From AP-15 sp963777435 (GTDB lineage Bacteria; Pseudomonadota; Alphaproteobacteria; ATCC43930; CGMCC-115725): 64,000 bases of DNA. The stretch covers positions 1-64,000 of the forward strand of contig CAVZQT010000002.1 in assembly GCA_963777435.1 (NCBI GenBank), given 5' to 3'. Below the pieces are notes generated by a model. That model was not told the origin of the DNA. It ran no database searches and saw only the letters and a list, made by a program, of their open reading frames with translations. Positions 42,984 through 51,226 of this stretch are shown in pieces. Each line of letters opens with the position of its first letter. The first letter of the stretch is position 1. The translations under genes and the position numbers were made by a program.

Positions 42984-43439
42984 ATGCTAAAGACGGCTAT
43001 GGTTTTGACTCTGCTCGCGGCCGTGGCGTTGCCCGCCTACGGTCAGACGGCGGCTACTCGAGCCCCCTCCCCTACCACATCTCCGTCTGCCGCAGCCGGC
43101 GCTCACGCCGGCGCGCCGTCCGCCAACGCGTCGACTTCCCCCTCTGCCGCTGCTGCGGCGCGCGGCGGCGCTCCCGCCTCCCAACCGACTCTAGCCAGCA
43201 ATCAGTTCGCTTCCGAACCAGCAGCGAAGACGCATTGTCCGGGAGACACGATTGTCTGGGCCAATCTCGCCGGTTCCAAGGCCTATCACACCAGCAGCGA
43301 CCGGTATTACGGTAAGACCAAGCATGGCGCCTATATGTGCCAAAAGGAAGCCGAGCAAGCGGGCTTCCACGCCCCGGGCGCGCGGGCCAGCAAAACTGCA
43401 ACAAAAACGACGAATACTAAGCCCACGACCACCAAGTGA
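42984..43439 (+). CDS. secreted protein with low-complexity linker and a small Cys-containing domain
   Basis: 151 residues. Signal peptide 1-20 (MLKTAMVLTLLAAVALPAYG). Residues 22-80 are Ala/Ser/Pro/Thr-rich and disordered. The domain at about 84-130, THCPGDTIVWANLAGSKAYH then TSSDRYYGKTKHGAYMCQKE, is a small widespread exported module (CP.D.VVW.N..S..YH...YG.TK.GAYMC) of unknown function with two Cys that could form a disulfide. The tail is Lys/Thr-rich. It lies 10 bp before the yidB-like gene, so the two are probably one transcript. ATG 42984 has AGGAGCGAAAG upstream. Confidence 0.75.
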   Translation: MLKTAMVLTLLAAVALPAYGQTAATRAPSPTTSPSAAAGAHAGAPSANASTSPSAAAAARGGAPASQPTLASNQFASEPAAKTHCPGDTIVWANLAGSKAYHTSSDRYYGKTKHGAYMCQKEAEQAGFHAPGARASKTATKTTNTKPTTTK

Positions 43440-43449
43440 GGACGGATCG

Positions 43450-43854
43450 ATGAGCTTGTTCGATACAATTGGCTCGTTACTCGGAAAGAGCGATGGCGCG
43501 TCGACGAGCGTGCCGGAGGCGCTGACTGCGGCTCTCGGTAGTCACGAAGGCGGGCTTGGCGGCCTCGTTCAAAAGTTCGAGTCCGCCGGATTGGGCGACA
43601 CGATTTCGTCTTGGGTCGGCAACGGGGAAAATCAGCCCGTGTCCCCGGACGCGCTGCATAACATTCTGGGTTCCGATGTCGTCCAGCAGATCGCAGCCAA
43701 AACCGGCTTACCGGTCGAGCAGCTGTTGCCGCAGATCGCACAGCACTTGCCGCAGCTCGTCGACGGCATGACGCCAAATGGCGAGATCCCGTCGGGTGGC
43801 AGTCTGCTCGACGCCGGCCTTGCGTTTCTCAAAGGCCGAATGGGATCAAGCTAG
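43450..43854 (+). CDS. yidB: YidB-family (DUF937) protein
   Basis: A 134-residue soluble protein starting MSLFDTIGSLLGKSDGASTS. It matches the YidB/DUF937 family: LGSHEGGLGGLVQKFESAGL, GDTISSWVGNGENQPVSPDA, LGSDVVQQIAAKTGLPVEQL and LPQIAQHLPQLVDGMTPNGE, ending in GGSLLDAGLAFLKGRMG. The function of the family is poorly known; structures show a helical bundle. It is 10 bp downstream of a secreted-protein gene and converges with the SDR gene. The ribosome site GAGGACGG precedes the ATG. Confidence 0.9.
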   Translation: MSLFDTIGSLLGKSDGASTSVPEALTAALGSHEGGLGGLVQKFESAGLGDTISSWVGNGENQPVSPDALHNILGSDVVQQIAAKTGLPVEQLLPQIAQHLPQLVDGMTPNGEIPSGGSLLDAGLAFLKGRMGSS

Positions 43855-43862
43855 GGCTGGCG

Positions 43863-44602
43863 TTACGAGCCCGAAGAAACCGACACAACTTCGCCGTTGC
43901 GGGCGCAGTCCGGCGAGGCGAGGTCGACGAAGAATCGGTGACGCTGTCGGGAGGCGGATGCGAATTCGGGTCCTCGCCGGGAAAAGCGCGCGCGCGCAAG
44001 CGGGTCCGCAGTGGGCCGGGATCGATCAAATTGGCGCGCACATTGGTCTTGGCGATTTCAGCGGCGTAGATCCTGACCAGCATTTCGAGACCGATTTTGC
44101 TGACGGCGTAGGGACCCCAGTAAGCCAAGCTGTCGCGGCCAATCGCGCTGGTCACAAAGATCGCTCGGCCCGCCGGGGCGGCGCGCAACAGCGGGTCCAT
44201 CGCCCGAATCAATCGCCAATTCGCCGTCAGATTGAGGTCCATGACCTCACCCCAAATGCCCGGCGGGATGTGGCCGAGCGGCGAGAAGATCCCGAACTCG
44301 CCGGCATTGCCGACCAGGATATCGAGCCGGCCATAGCGATCGAGAAGGGCTGCCGCCATTTCGTCGATCTTGACGAATTGCCGCAAATCAAGCGGGACCA
44401 GCGTCGCGGTCCCGCCCGCCGCGCGGATTGAGTCGTCGACCTCTTCGAGACCGCCGACGGTGCGCGCCGCCAAGACAACATGCGCGCCCTCGCGAGCAAA
44501 ACGAACCGCAACAGCGGCGCCAATGCCGCGGGAGGCCCCGGTGACCAGCGCGACCTTACCGATGAGCCGGCGCTGGGGTTCCTCTGCTGTCGCCGCCAAC
44601 AA
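43863..44602 (-). CDS. short-chain dehydrogenase/reductase after purF, frameshift near C terminus
   Basis: About 246 residues. Starts at a TTG (44602 or 44599) just after the purF stop. Motifs: KVALVTGASRGIGAAVAVRF (cofactor), LDILVGNAGEFGIFSPLGHI (NAG), catalytic Ser in AIFVTSAIGRDSLAYWGPYA and Tyr/Lys in YAVSKIGLEML. At about 43935 the frame slips; the proper end FFVDLASPDCARNGEVVSVS runs to TAA 43863-43865. Small indel, probably technical. The purF-SDR arrangement is common in alphaproteobacteria (often labelled oxidoreductase downstream of amidophosphoribosyltransferase). The substrate is unknown. Confidence 0.85.
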
Positions 44603-44607
44603 CAGCC

Positions 44608-46092
44608 TCAGGCCGGCTCCGCCAGCAATGACAGCTGCACCGACACCTTGCCGTCTTCGGCATCTACCAGCGGAATTGGATAATCTCCGGTAAAACAGGC
44701 ATCGCAAAACCGCGGCGCCAGCGGGTCGCGCCGGGGCTCGCCCATTGCCCGATAGAGGCCGTCGATCGACAAAAAAGCGAGGCTATCGACGCCGATATAC
44801 TCGGCCATTTCCGCGACATCGTAGCGTGCCGCGAGCAGCTGGTCGCGCTCGGGCGTCGCGATGCCGTAATAACAGGGGTAACTGGTGGGCGGACTCGAAA
44901 TCCGCATGTGAACTTCGCGGGCGCCAGCGCGCCGCACCATCTCGACGATCTTGATCGAGGTGGTGCCGCGCACGATCGAATCATCGACCAGAATCACCCG
45001 CTTGCCGCTCAGATTGGCGCGGCTCGCATTGTGCTTCAAGCGCACGCCGAGATGGCGGATTTGGTCGGTCGGCTCGATAAAGGTGCGGCCGACATAGTGA
45101 TTGCGAATGATGCCCAGCTCGAACGGGATCCCCAATTCCTGCGAATAGCCGAGCGCCGCCGGCACCCCCGAATCCGGCACCGGCACGACGATATCGGCGT
45201 CGATATGGCTCTCGCGCGCGAGTTCGCGGCCGATGCGCTTGCGGGCGTCATAGACGCTGACGCCCTCGACGACGCTGTCGGGCCGCGCGAAGTAAATATG
45301 CTCGAAGACACAGAACCGGCAGTCCTGAGCGCCGAACGGCAGCAGGCTTTTGACCCCGCCCGGGCCGATCATGACGATCTCTCCGGGCTCGATGTCGCGA
45401 ACGAAATCGGCGCCGATAATGTCGAGCGCGCAGGTTTCTGACGCCAGGATCCAAGCTTCTCCAAGCCGTCCCAGCACCAGCGGCCGCACTCCCAGCGGAT
45501 CACGCACTCCGACGATCCCGTCCTGCGACAATGCCGCCAGCGAATAGGCGCCCTGGATCTGCCGCAGCGCGTCGATCAGCCGATCAACGACGGTCTCTTT
45601 CAGACTGGTCGCGATTAGGTGAATGATGACCTCGGTGTCGCTGGTCGACTGAAAAAGGCTGCCGCGATGCACCAGCCGCCGCCGTAGCCGATAGGAGTTT
45701 GTCAGATTGCCGTTGTGGCAGATCGCAAGCCCGCCAAACTCGAAATCGGCGAATAGCGGTTGGACGTTGCGCATCGCCACTTCGCCGGTGGTCGCATATC
45801 GCACATGTCCTATCGCCGCGCGACCGCGCAGCCGCTCGATCACTTCCTTCGAGCTGAAATTGTCGCTGACCTGCCCGGTCCCACGGTGGGCATTGAACTG
45901 CTCGCCGTCATAGGCGACGATCCCTGCCGCCTCCTGGCCGCGGTGCTGTAGCGCATGCAAGCCAAGCGCGACCAATGCCGCGCTGTCGGGATGCCCGTAA
46001 ACCCCGAAGACACCGCATTCTTCATGCAGGTGATCGGCGTCGGAGATATCGCGAAGGGCGGCCTTGGTGGGCACGGGATCGATATCGGGCAT
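44608..46092 (-). CDS. purF: amidophosphoribosyltransferase PurF
   Basis: First committed enzyme of purine synthesis: PRPP plus glutamine to phosphoribosylamine. 494 residues. A propeptide of about 25 residues precedes the catalytic Cys in HEECGVFGVYGHPDSAALVA, so N-terminal processing is expected. The glutaminase domain has LHALQHRGQEAAGIVAYDGE, GHVRYATTGEVAMRNVQPLF and GLAICHNGNLTNSYRLR. The PRT domain has KRVILVDDSIVRGTTSIKIV (PRPP loop). Four Cys positions compatible with the B. subtilis-type Fe-S cluster are suggested (DCRFCVFEHIYF; TSYPCYYG; FCDACFTGDYPIPLV) but not proven. Frame intact. It is followed by the SDR gene and preceded by cvpA. Confidence 0.96.
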   Translation of the reverse strand: MPDIDPVPTKAALRDISDADHLHEECGVFGVYGHPDSAALVALGLHALQHRGQEAAGIVAYDGEQFNAHRGTGQVSDNFSSKEVIERLRGRAAIGHVRYATTGEVAMRNVQPLFADFEFGGLAICHNGNLTNSYRLRRRLVHRGSLFQSTSDTEVIIHLIATSLKETVVDRLIDALRQIQGAYSLAALSQDGIVGVRDPLGVRPLVLGRLGEAWILASETCALDIIGADFVRDIEPGEIVMIGPGGVKSLLPFGAQDCRFCVFEHIYFARPDSVVEGVSVYDARKRIGRELARESHIDADIVVPVPDSGVPAALGYSQELGIPFELGIIRNHYVGRTFIEPTDQIRHLGVRLKHNASRANLSGKRVILVDDSIVRGTTSIKIVEMVRRAGAREVHMRISSPPTSYPCYYGIATPERDQLLAARYDVAEMAEYIGVDSLAFLSIDGLYRAMGEPRRDPLAPRFCDACFTGDYPIPLVDAEDGKVSVQLSLLAEPA

Positions 46093-46169
46093 CGGCGATC
46101 CTCGCTTCGGTTATTCACAAAATGGTCATTTTTGCGTCCGAATGCGAGTATGCCTGACTGTCGCAGTCG

Positions 46170-46835
46170 TCAACGCGCGTTATCGATCAGGCGGTTCAAC
46201 TCGCGCTGATCGGTCGGTTTGTAGCTGGGCGCTTGCTCGGCTTGAGATTTGGGCGGGATCGGGACAGCCGGGGTTGAGAGCGCCCCCATCGCGTCGCGCG
46301 CCGCCTTCGCCTGACCGACCGAGCGCTGGGCATCATCCATCATCGCAGCACCCTTCAACTGCATCGATTCGGGTAGCACGCCGCGCACCATATCGGCCCC
46401 CTGGGCCAAAAGCGGCTGGCTTCGGGCGTCTCGTAACCAACTCGGGCGGTCATTTGGCGGCAGGGTCAGGTCGATCAGGAAATAGGCGATCGAAACCAAC
46501 AACGCGCCGCGGACGACTCCAAAAATCAAACCCAAAGTGCGGTCGATCGGCGTCAATGCGCTCCAATGTACGAGACGCGCGACGTAACCGGTCAGGATCG
46601 TCAACAGGATCAGCGAGACGAAGAACAATCCGGCACCGGCAATAAGATCAGCCAGCAACGGCGTCTTAACGAACCGGGCCGTAAATCCATAGGCCGCGTC
46701 AAAGCCATAGAGCGTGATCAGCGCAGCCCCGACCCATGCGGTGATCGACAACGCCTCGCGCACGAAGCCACGCGCGAAGGCAAAAATCGCCGACAACGCG
46801 ATGACGACGAGAACCGCCAGATCGAACAGGTTCAC
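46170..46835 (-). CDS. cvpA: CvpA family membrane protein
   Basis: A 221-residue inner-membrane protein with four helices in the first 130 residues: LFDLAVLVVIALSAIFAFAR, EALSITAWVGAALITLYGFD, LIAGAGLFFVSLILLTILTG and GLIFGVVRGALLVSIAYFLI. The FARGFVREAL signature and R..G.V.G..RG pattern are those of CvpA (colicin V production/purine-linked). The C-terminal ~80 residues are a Pro/Gln-rich cytoplasmic tail. Lying next to purF is typical of proteobacteria. Start ATG 46835 overlaps the radA stop by 4 nt. Confidence 0.93.
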   Translation of the reverse strand: MNLFDLAVLVVIALSAIFAFARGFVREALSITAWVGAALITLYGFDAAYGFTARFVKTPLLADLIAGAGLFFVSLILLTILTGYVARLVHWSALTPIDRTLGLIFGVVRGALLVSIAYFLIDLTLPPNDRPSWLRDARSQPLLAQGADMVRGVLPESMQLKGAAMMDDAQRSVGQAKAARDAMGALSTPAVPIPPKSQAEQAPSYKPTDQRELNRLIDNAR

Positions 46836-48295
46836 GATGCGGCTCCGATCCGCTCGCGGCGCAAGGGCGCGCGCTTTGGGGACAGCCTGCCGACGAGATC
46901 GCTGAGGTGGTTGATCCTGACGACCGCCGGCCCGGTCCCGGCGTCACTTCGTCTCCGGCCGCCGCGCTGCGGTATCCAGGCTTCGGAAAAGCCAAGTTTC
47001 GCGGCCTCTTTGAGCCGGACCTCGCCATGACCGACCGGGCGGATTTCGCCGGATAACGCGATCTCGCCAAAAACCACGGTGTCGCCGGGGATAGGGGTTT
47101 CGCTCAGCGCCGACAGCAATGCCGCGGCCACGGCCAGATCCGCCGCCGGCTCGGCGATGCGCAAGCCACCGGCCACGTTTAGATAAATGTCATTGGTTCC
47201 GACCGAAAGCCCGCAACGGGCATCGAGCACGGCGGTGATCATCGCCAGCCGCGTGCCATCCCAACCGACGACCGCCCGCCGCGGCGTGCCGAGCAGAGCT
47301 GGCGCCACTAACGCCTGCACTTCGACCAGCAGCGGCCGCGTCCCCTCGATCCCGGCGAACACGGCGGAGCCGCTGACCGTCGTGGGGTCGCTCGGCTCCT
47401 CGCTGTCGTCCTCGAAGGCGCCGGCGCCTTGATGCCCGCCGAGAAACAAAGCCGACGGGTTCGGGACCTCGACCAGTCCGCCATCGCTCATCTCGAATAC
47501 GCCGATCTCATCCGTGGCGCCAAAGCGATTCTTAACGGCGCGCAAGATGCGAAAGCGATGTCCGCGCTCACCCTCAAAATAGAGCACGGTGTCGACCATG
47601 TGTTCGAGCACCCGCGGCCCGGCGATGACCCCCTCCTTTGTCACATGCCCGACCAGCACCAACACAAAGCCGCGCCGCTTGGCGAGCCGGATCAGCTCTT
47701 GCGCGGCGCCCCGCACCTGGCTGACCGTGCCCGGGGCGCTGTCGAGCGTGTCGAGATACATCGTCTGGATCGAATCGATGACGACGAGATCGGGTGCGTC
47801 GTTGCGATCGATCGAGGCGAGGATGTCGCGCACATTGCTCGCGGCGGCGAGCAGCACCGGGCTCTGCGCAACCCCCAGCCGCTGGGCGCGCAGGCGGACT
47901 TGGTCGACCGCTTCTTCGCCGGTGATATAGGCGGCGCTCGACGGCTGATCCGGCGACGCGGCGATTGCGGCTGCGGCCTGCAGTAGCAAAGTCGATTTGC
48001 CGATGCCGGGATCGCCGCCGACCAGGATCGCGGAGCCCGGGACAAACCCGCCGCCGCAAACGCGGTCGAGTTCGGCAATGCCGGTGCGGCGGCGCGGCGG
48101 CAACATGCTGGACCCGGTCAGGCCGACAAACCCCAGCGCCCGCCCACCGCCGGCTTCCAGCCCCTTTGACAACGCGTCGCGCGGCAATTCCTCGATCAGG
48201 CTGTTCCAGGCGCCGCAACCATCGCAGCGCCCGGTCCATTTGGCATGAATGGCGCCGCATTGCTGACAGGCAAAGCGGGCCTGTGCGCGAGCCAT
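46832..48295 (-). CDS. radA: DNA repair protein RadA (Sms)
   Basis: A 487-residue branch-migration helicase of recombination. N-terminal zinc finger FACQQCGAIHAKWTGRCDGC with GAW; Walker A ILVGGDPGIGKSTLLLQAAA; Walker B PDLVVIDSIQTMYLD; the RadA-specific KNRFGATDEIGVFEM motif; and a C-terminal Lon-like domain (GLSVGTNDIYLNVAGGLRIA to GDTVVFGEIALSGEIRPVGH). Frame intact, start ATG 48295. Its stop overlaps cvpA's start (ATGA), so radA-cvpA are coupled. Confidence 0.97.
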   Translation of the reverse strand: MARAQARFACQQCGAIHAKWTGRCDGCGAWNSLIEELPRDALSKGLEAGGGRALGFVGLTGSSMLPPRRRTGIAELDRVCGGGFVPGSAILVGGDPGIGKSTLLLQAAAAIAASPDQPSSAAYITGEEAVDQVRLRAQRLGVAQSPVLLAAASNVRDILASIDRNDAPDLVVIDSIQTMYLDTLDSAPGTVSQVRGAAQELIRLAKRRGFVLVLVGHVTKEGVIAGPRVLEHMVDTVLYFEGERGHRFRILRAVKNRFGATDEIGVFEMSDGGLVEVPNPSALFLGGHQGAGAFEDDSEEPSDPTTVSGSAVFAGIEGTRPLLVEVQALVAPALLGTPRRAVVGWDGTRLAMITAVLDARCGLSVGTNDIYLNVAGGLRIAEPAADLAVAAALLSALSETPIPGDTVVFGEIALSGEIRPVGHGEVRLKEAAKLGFSEAWIPQRGGRRRSDAGTGPAVVRINHLSDLVGRLSPKRAPLRRERIGAAS

Positions 48296-48337
48296 CGGCT
48301 CACCGCCCCTGCCATCGCTGCGGCGGCCAGAGCAACG

Positions 48338-49130
48338 TCATAATGCGCGGATCTCCATGTGAATCGGCCCTTCGGCCCGGCCGTGGATGAATTGATCGAC
48401 ATAAGGATTGCCCGAATGGTCGATCTCGCCCGCCGGACCATGCCAAATGATTTTGCCCTTGTGCAGCATCGCGATGCGGTCGCCGATCTTGCGGGCGCTG
48501 ACCATGTCATGGGTGATGGAGACCGCGGTCGCTCCCAATTCGCGCACGCATTTCAGAATCAAATCGTTGATCACGTCGGCCATGATCGGGTCTAGCCCGG
48601 TCGTCGGTTCGTCGAAGAAGATGATTTCGGGGTCGGCGGCAATGGCGCGCGCCAATGCGACGCGCTTTTGCATGCCACCCGATAGCTCGGCTGGGCGCAA
48701 CTCACCGACCTCGCCGCCGAGCCCAACGGCGCCGAGTTTATCGAGCGCGATGTTCTTCGCCGCATCCCGATCCATGCCGCGACCCTGGATCAACCCGAAC
48801 GCGACATTTTCCCATACTGGCAAGGAGTTGAACAGGGCGCTGCCTTGGAACAGCACACCACATTTTTGTAGCAGTTTTTCGCGCGCTTTGCGGCCGCAGC
48901 CCCGTCGTTTCGATGGCATCGATCACGACCGACCCGGCGTCGGGGCGCATCAGCCCGAGGATGCATTTAATCAGCACCGATTTGCCGGTGCCTGAACCAC
49001 CGATGATCACCAGGCTTTCAGCGGGCAGGCAATCGATGTCGATGCCGTCGAGTACCCGGTTGCGGCCGAACGATTTCCGTAACCCTTGCACCGAAATCTT
49101 CGGATTTGTCGGGCTGTGGCCGTTACTCAT
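48338..49130 (-). CDS. mlaF: Mla-type ABC transporter ATP-binding protein, one frameshift
   Basis: About 264 residues. From ATG 49130: ISVQGLRKSFGRNRVLDGID, Walker A VIIGGSGTGKSVLIKCILGL. At about 48890-48900 the frame slips by one base after DAIETTGLR, resuming ARKAREKLLQKCGVLFQGSA with the Q-loop, signature ELSGGMQKRVALARAIAADP, Walker B EIIFFDEPTTGLDPIMADVI, and switch His in AVSITHDMVSARKI. It powers phospholipid trafficking with MlaE to keep outer-membrane asymmetry. Its start overlaps mlaE's stop by 4 nt. MlaD/MlaB/MlaC genes are not adjacent. Confidence 0.92.
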
Positions 49131-49903
49131 CGCGCGAACAAGGCCTGGGTGATGCCGTAATCCAAGACCAGGATCAGAATCGAGGCGGAAACGACAGCGT
49201 AAGTGGTCGCCTGGCCGACGCCCTGAGCCCCGCCGCGCGAGTAATAGCCGTGATAGCAGCCCATCAGCGCAATAACAAAGCCAAATACCGCGGCCTTGAC
49301 GAGGCCGGAGACGACGTCGCTCGTCTCCAGATATTGCTCGGTGCGAGCGAGATAAGCTTCGGGATTAAAGCCGAATTTATAGACCCCGACGAGATAGCCA
49401 CCAAACACACCGATAATGTCGGCGACGACCACAAGCAGCGGGAGCGTAATCAGTCCTGCCAAAAGCCGCGGCAGCACAAGATAGCGCAGCGGGTCGGTCG
49501 AGAGCGTCGTCAACGCATCGATTTGGTCCGTGACGCGCATCGTGCCGATTTCGGCGGCCATCGCCGCCCCGACCCGGCCGGCGACCATGAGCCCGGCGAT
49601 GACCGGGCCGAGTTCGCGGGTGACCGACAGCACCACAACCGTCGCGACGGCACTCTCCGCCGAGAAGCGGGCAAACCCGGTGTAGGATTGCAATGCCAGC
49701 ACCATGCCGGTGAAGATCGCGGTCAGCCCGACAACCGGTAGCGAAAAGTAGCCGATATCGAGCATTTGGCGCAGAATCACGCGCACATAAAAGGGCGACG
49801 ACAGACCGGTGATCAGCGCCGTCAAGGCGAAGATGACGATCCGCCCGGTTACCGCCATAAATCCGAGAGTGGCGGCGCCGATCGACGTCAAGGCCTTCAG
49901 CAC
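49127..49903 (-). CDS. mlaE: MlaE-family ABC permease
   Basis: A 258-residue inner-membrane permease with five to six helices: VIFALTALITGLSSPFYVRV, IGYFSLPVVGLTAIFTGMVL, RELGPVIAGLMVAGRVGAAM with the conserved AAEIGTMRVTEQIDAL-like segment (here AAEIGTMRVTDQIDAL), PRLLAGLITLPLLVVVADII and ATTYAVVSASILILVLDYGI. It partners MlaF in phospholipid transport. GTG 49903 overlaps the alr stop by 7 nt and its own stop overlaps mlaF, so alr-mlaE-mlaF are tightly coupled. Confidence 0.94.
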   Translation of the reverse strand: MLKALTSIGAATLGFMAVTGRIVIFALTALITGLSSPFYVRVILRQMLDIGYFSLPVVGLTAIFTGMVLALQSYTGFARFSAESAVATVVVLSVTRELGPVIAGLMVAGRVGAAMAAEIGTMRVTDQIDALTTLSTDPLRYLVLPRLLAGLITLPLLVVVADIIGVFGGYLVGVYKFGFNPEAYLARTEQYLETSDVVSGLVKAAVFGFVIALMGCYHGYYSRGGAQGVGQATTYAVVSASILILVLDYGITQALFAR

Positions 49904-51022
49904 GTCGGTGTACCCGCAACGTCCCTATAAATCCGGTGGTACCGGCGACCAAGCGCAGTCAGGATCTCATACCCGATCGTCCCGGCATCGGCGGCCGCGT
50001 CGTCGACCCCATAATCGTCGCCCAGCAGTTCGACAAAGCCGCCCGGACGCACGATCGCGGGGTCGACGGCGGAAACGTCGAAAATTGCGAGATCCATCGA
50101 AATCCGGCCAAGGAGGGGAACGCGGACGCCGCCGACGCGGCCTGATCCGCGCTGACTGAGCGACCGCAGTCCAGCCGTCGGCATATCCAACTGCGACGGT
50201 TGCCAAGCGCCCCGCGGCGGCCATCACATGCGTGCCACCGTAGCCAACCGGTTGACCGGCGTCAACGTCCCGGATTTGCAGGATTCTTGCCTTCAGGCGG
50301 ACAATTTGGCGCATCGGGTTGGGGCTGCCCGGCTGCGGGTTGACGCCATAGAGTGCGGCTCCGGGGCGGACCAGATCAAAGTGGTAGTCACGGCCGAGAA
50401 AGATCCCCGACGACGCGGCAAGGCTCGCCGGCACTCCGGGGATCCGGCGGCATTGCGCCATGAAGGTCTCGCATTGCTTCCGGTTCAGCGGATGGTGTGG
50501 AAGTTCGGCGCAAGCGAGATGGCTCATCACTGCCTGCCAGCGGATCGGCCCGGCCCGGCAGAGATCATCGGCAACATCGTCGAATTCGCGTTTGGTCAGA
50601 CCGAGGCGGGCCATTCCGGTGTCGATATGCAAGATCGCCGGCAACGGACGTCGCGCCGCCGCGATCCGCTGCCATTCGGCAATCTGGCCAGGATCATTCA
50701 GCACCGGAACGAGCCGGGCTTCAGCGAACTCCGCGCCCGAACCCGGCATCAGGCCGTTCAGTACCGCGATCTCGATTGCCGTGGGTAGAGTCTTGCGGAG
50801 CGCCAGCGCCTCATCGAGCGTCGCGACAAAAAACCGCCGGCAGCCTGCGCTCGCCAATGCCCCGCCAATGACCGAGGCGCCCAAGCCATAGCCATCGGCC
50901 TTGACGACCGCGGCGCACTCGGCCGGGGCGGCGCGGCACGCCACAAGCCGCCAATTCGCGACGATGCCCGCGACATCGATCTCGAGAACGCCAGACGCGC
51001 GATCTACCGCGTCACAGCCCAC
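49897..51022 (-). CDS. alr: alanine racemase, one frameshift
   Basis: PLP enzyme making D-alanine for peptidoglycan. From 51022: VLEIDVAGIVANWRL, the PLP-lysine motif CAAVVKADGYGLGASVIG, LHIDTGMARLGLTKREFDDV, VMSHLACAELPHHPLNRKQC, FDLVRPGAALYGVNPQPGSP, VGYGGTHVMAAAGRLATVAV and VGYADGW. At about 50180 the frame slips and continues LRSLSQRGSGRVGGVRVPLL, GRISMDLAIFDVSA (second active-site region) and YEILTALGRRYHRIY to a stop at 49897. About 375 residues overall, usual size. The break is in a normally essential gene, which favours a technical indel. It heads the leftward block alr-mlaE-mlaF-radA-cvpA-purF. Confidence 0.93.
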
Positions 51023-51226
51023 GCTCCGCTCCCTCTCGGCAAAATCCGTGGTTTAGCCTGATCAATTTCGCTCCCGAACAGCCGACAAAGCATCATGATT
51101 TGCGGGTTTCGACCAGCCGCTTCCATTGCTTGAAAGAAAGGGTCGAAATTCAGACCCACAAACGCCTGGACCCGAGCCGCAGTGCAGGGGCAGGTTGCGC
51201 GTGGCGAGGGCAAAAGGGCGAGTAAG

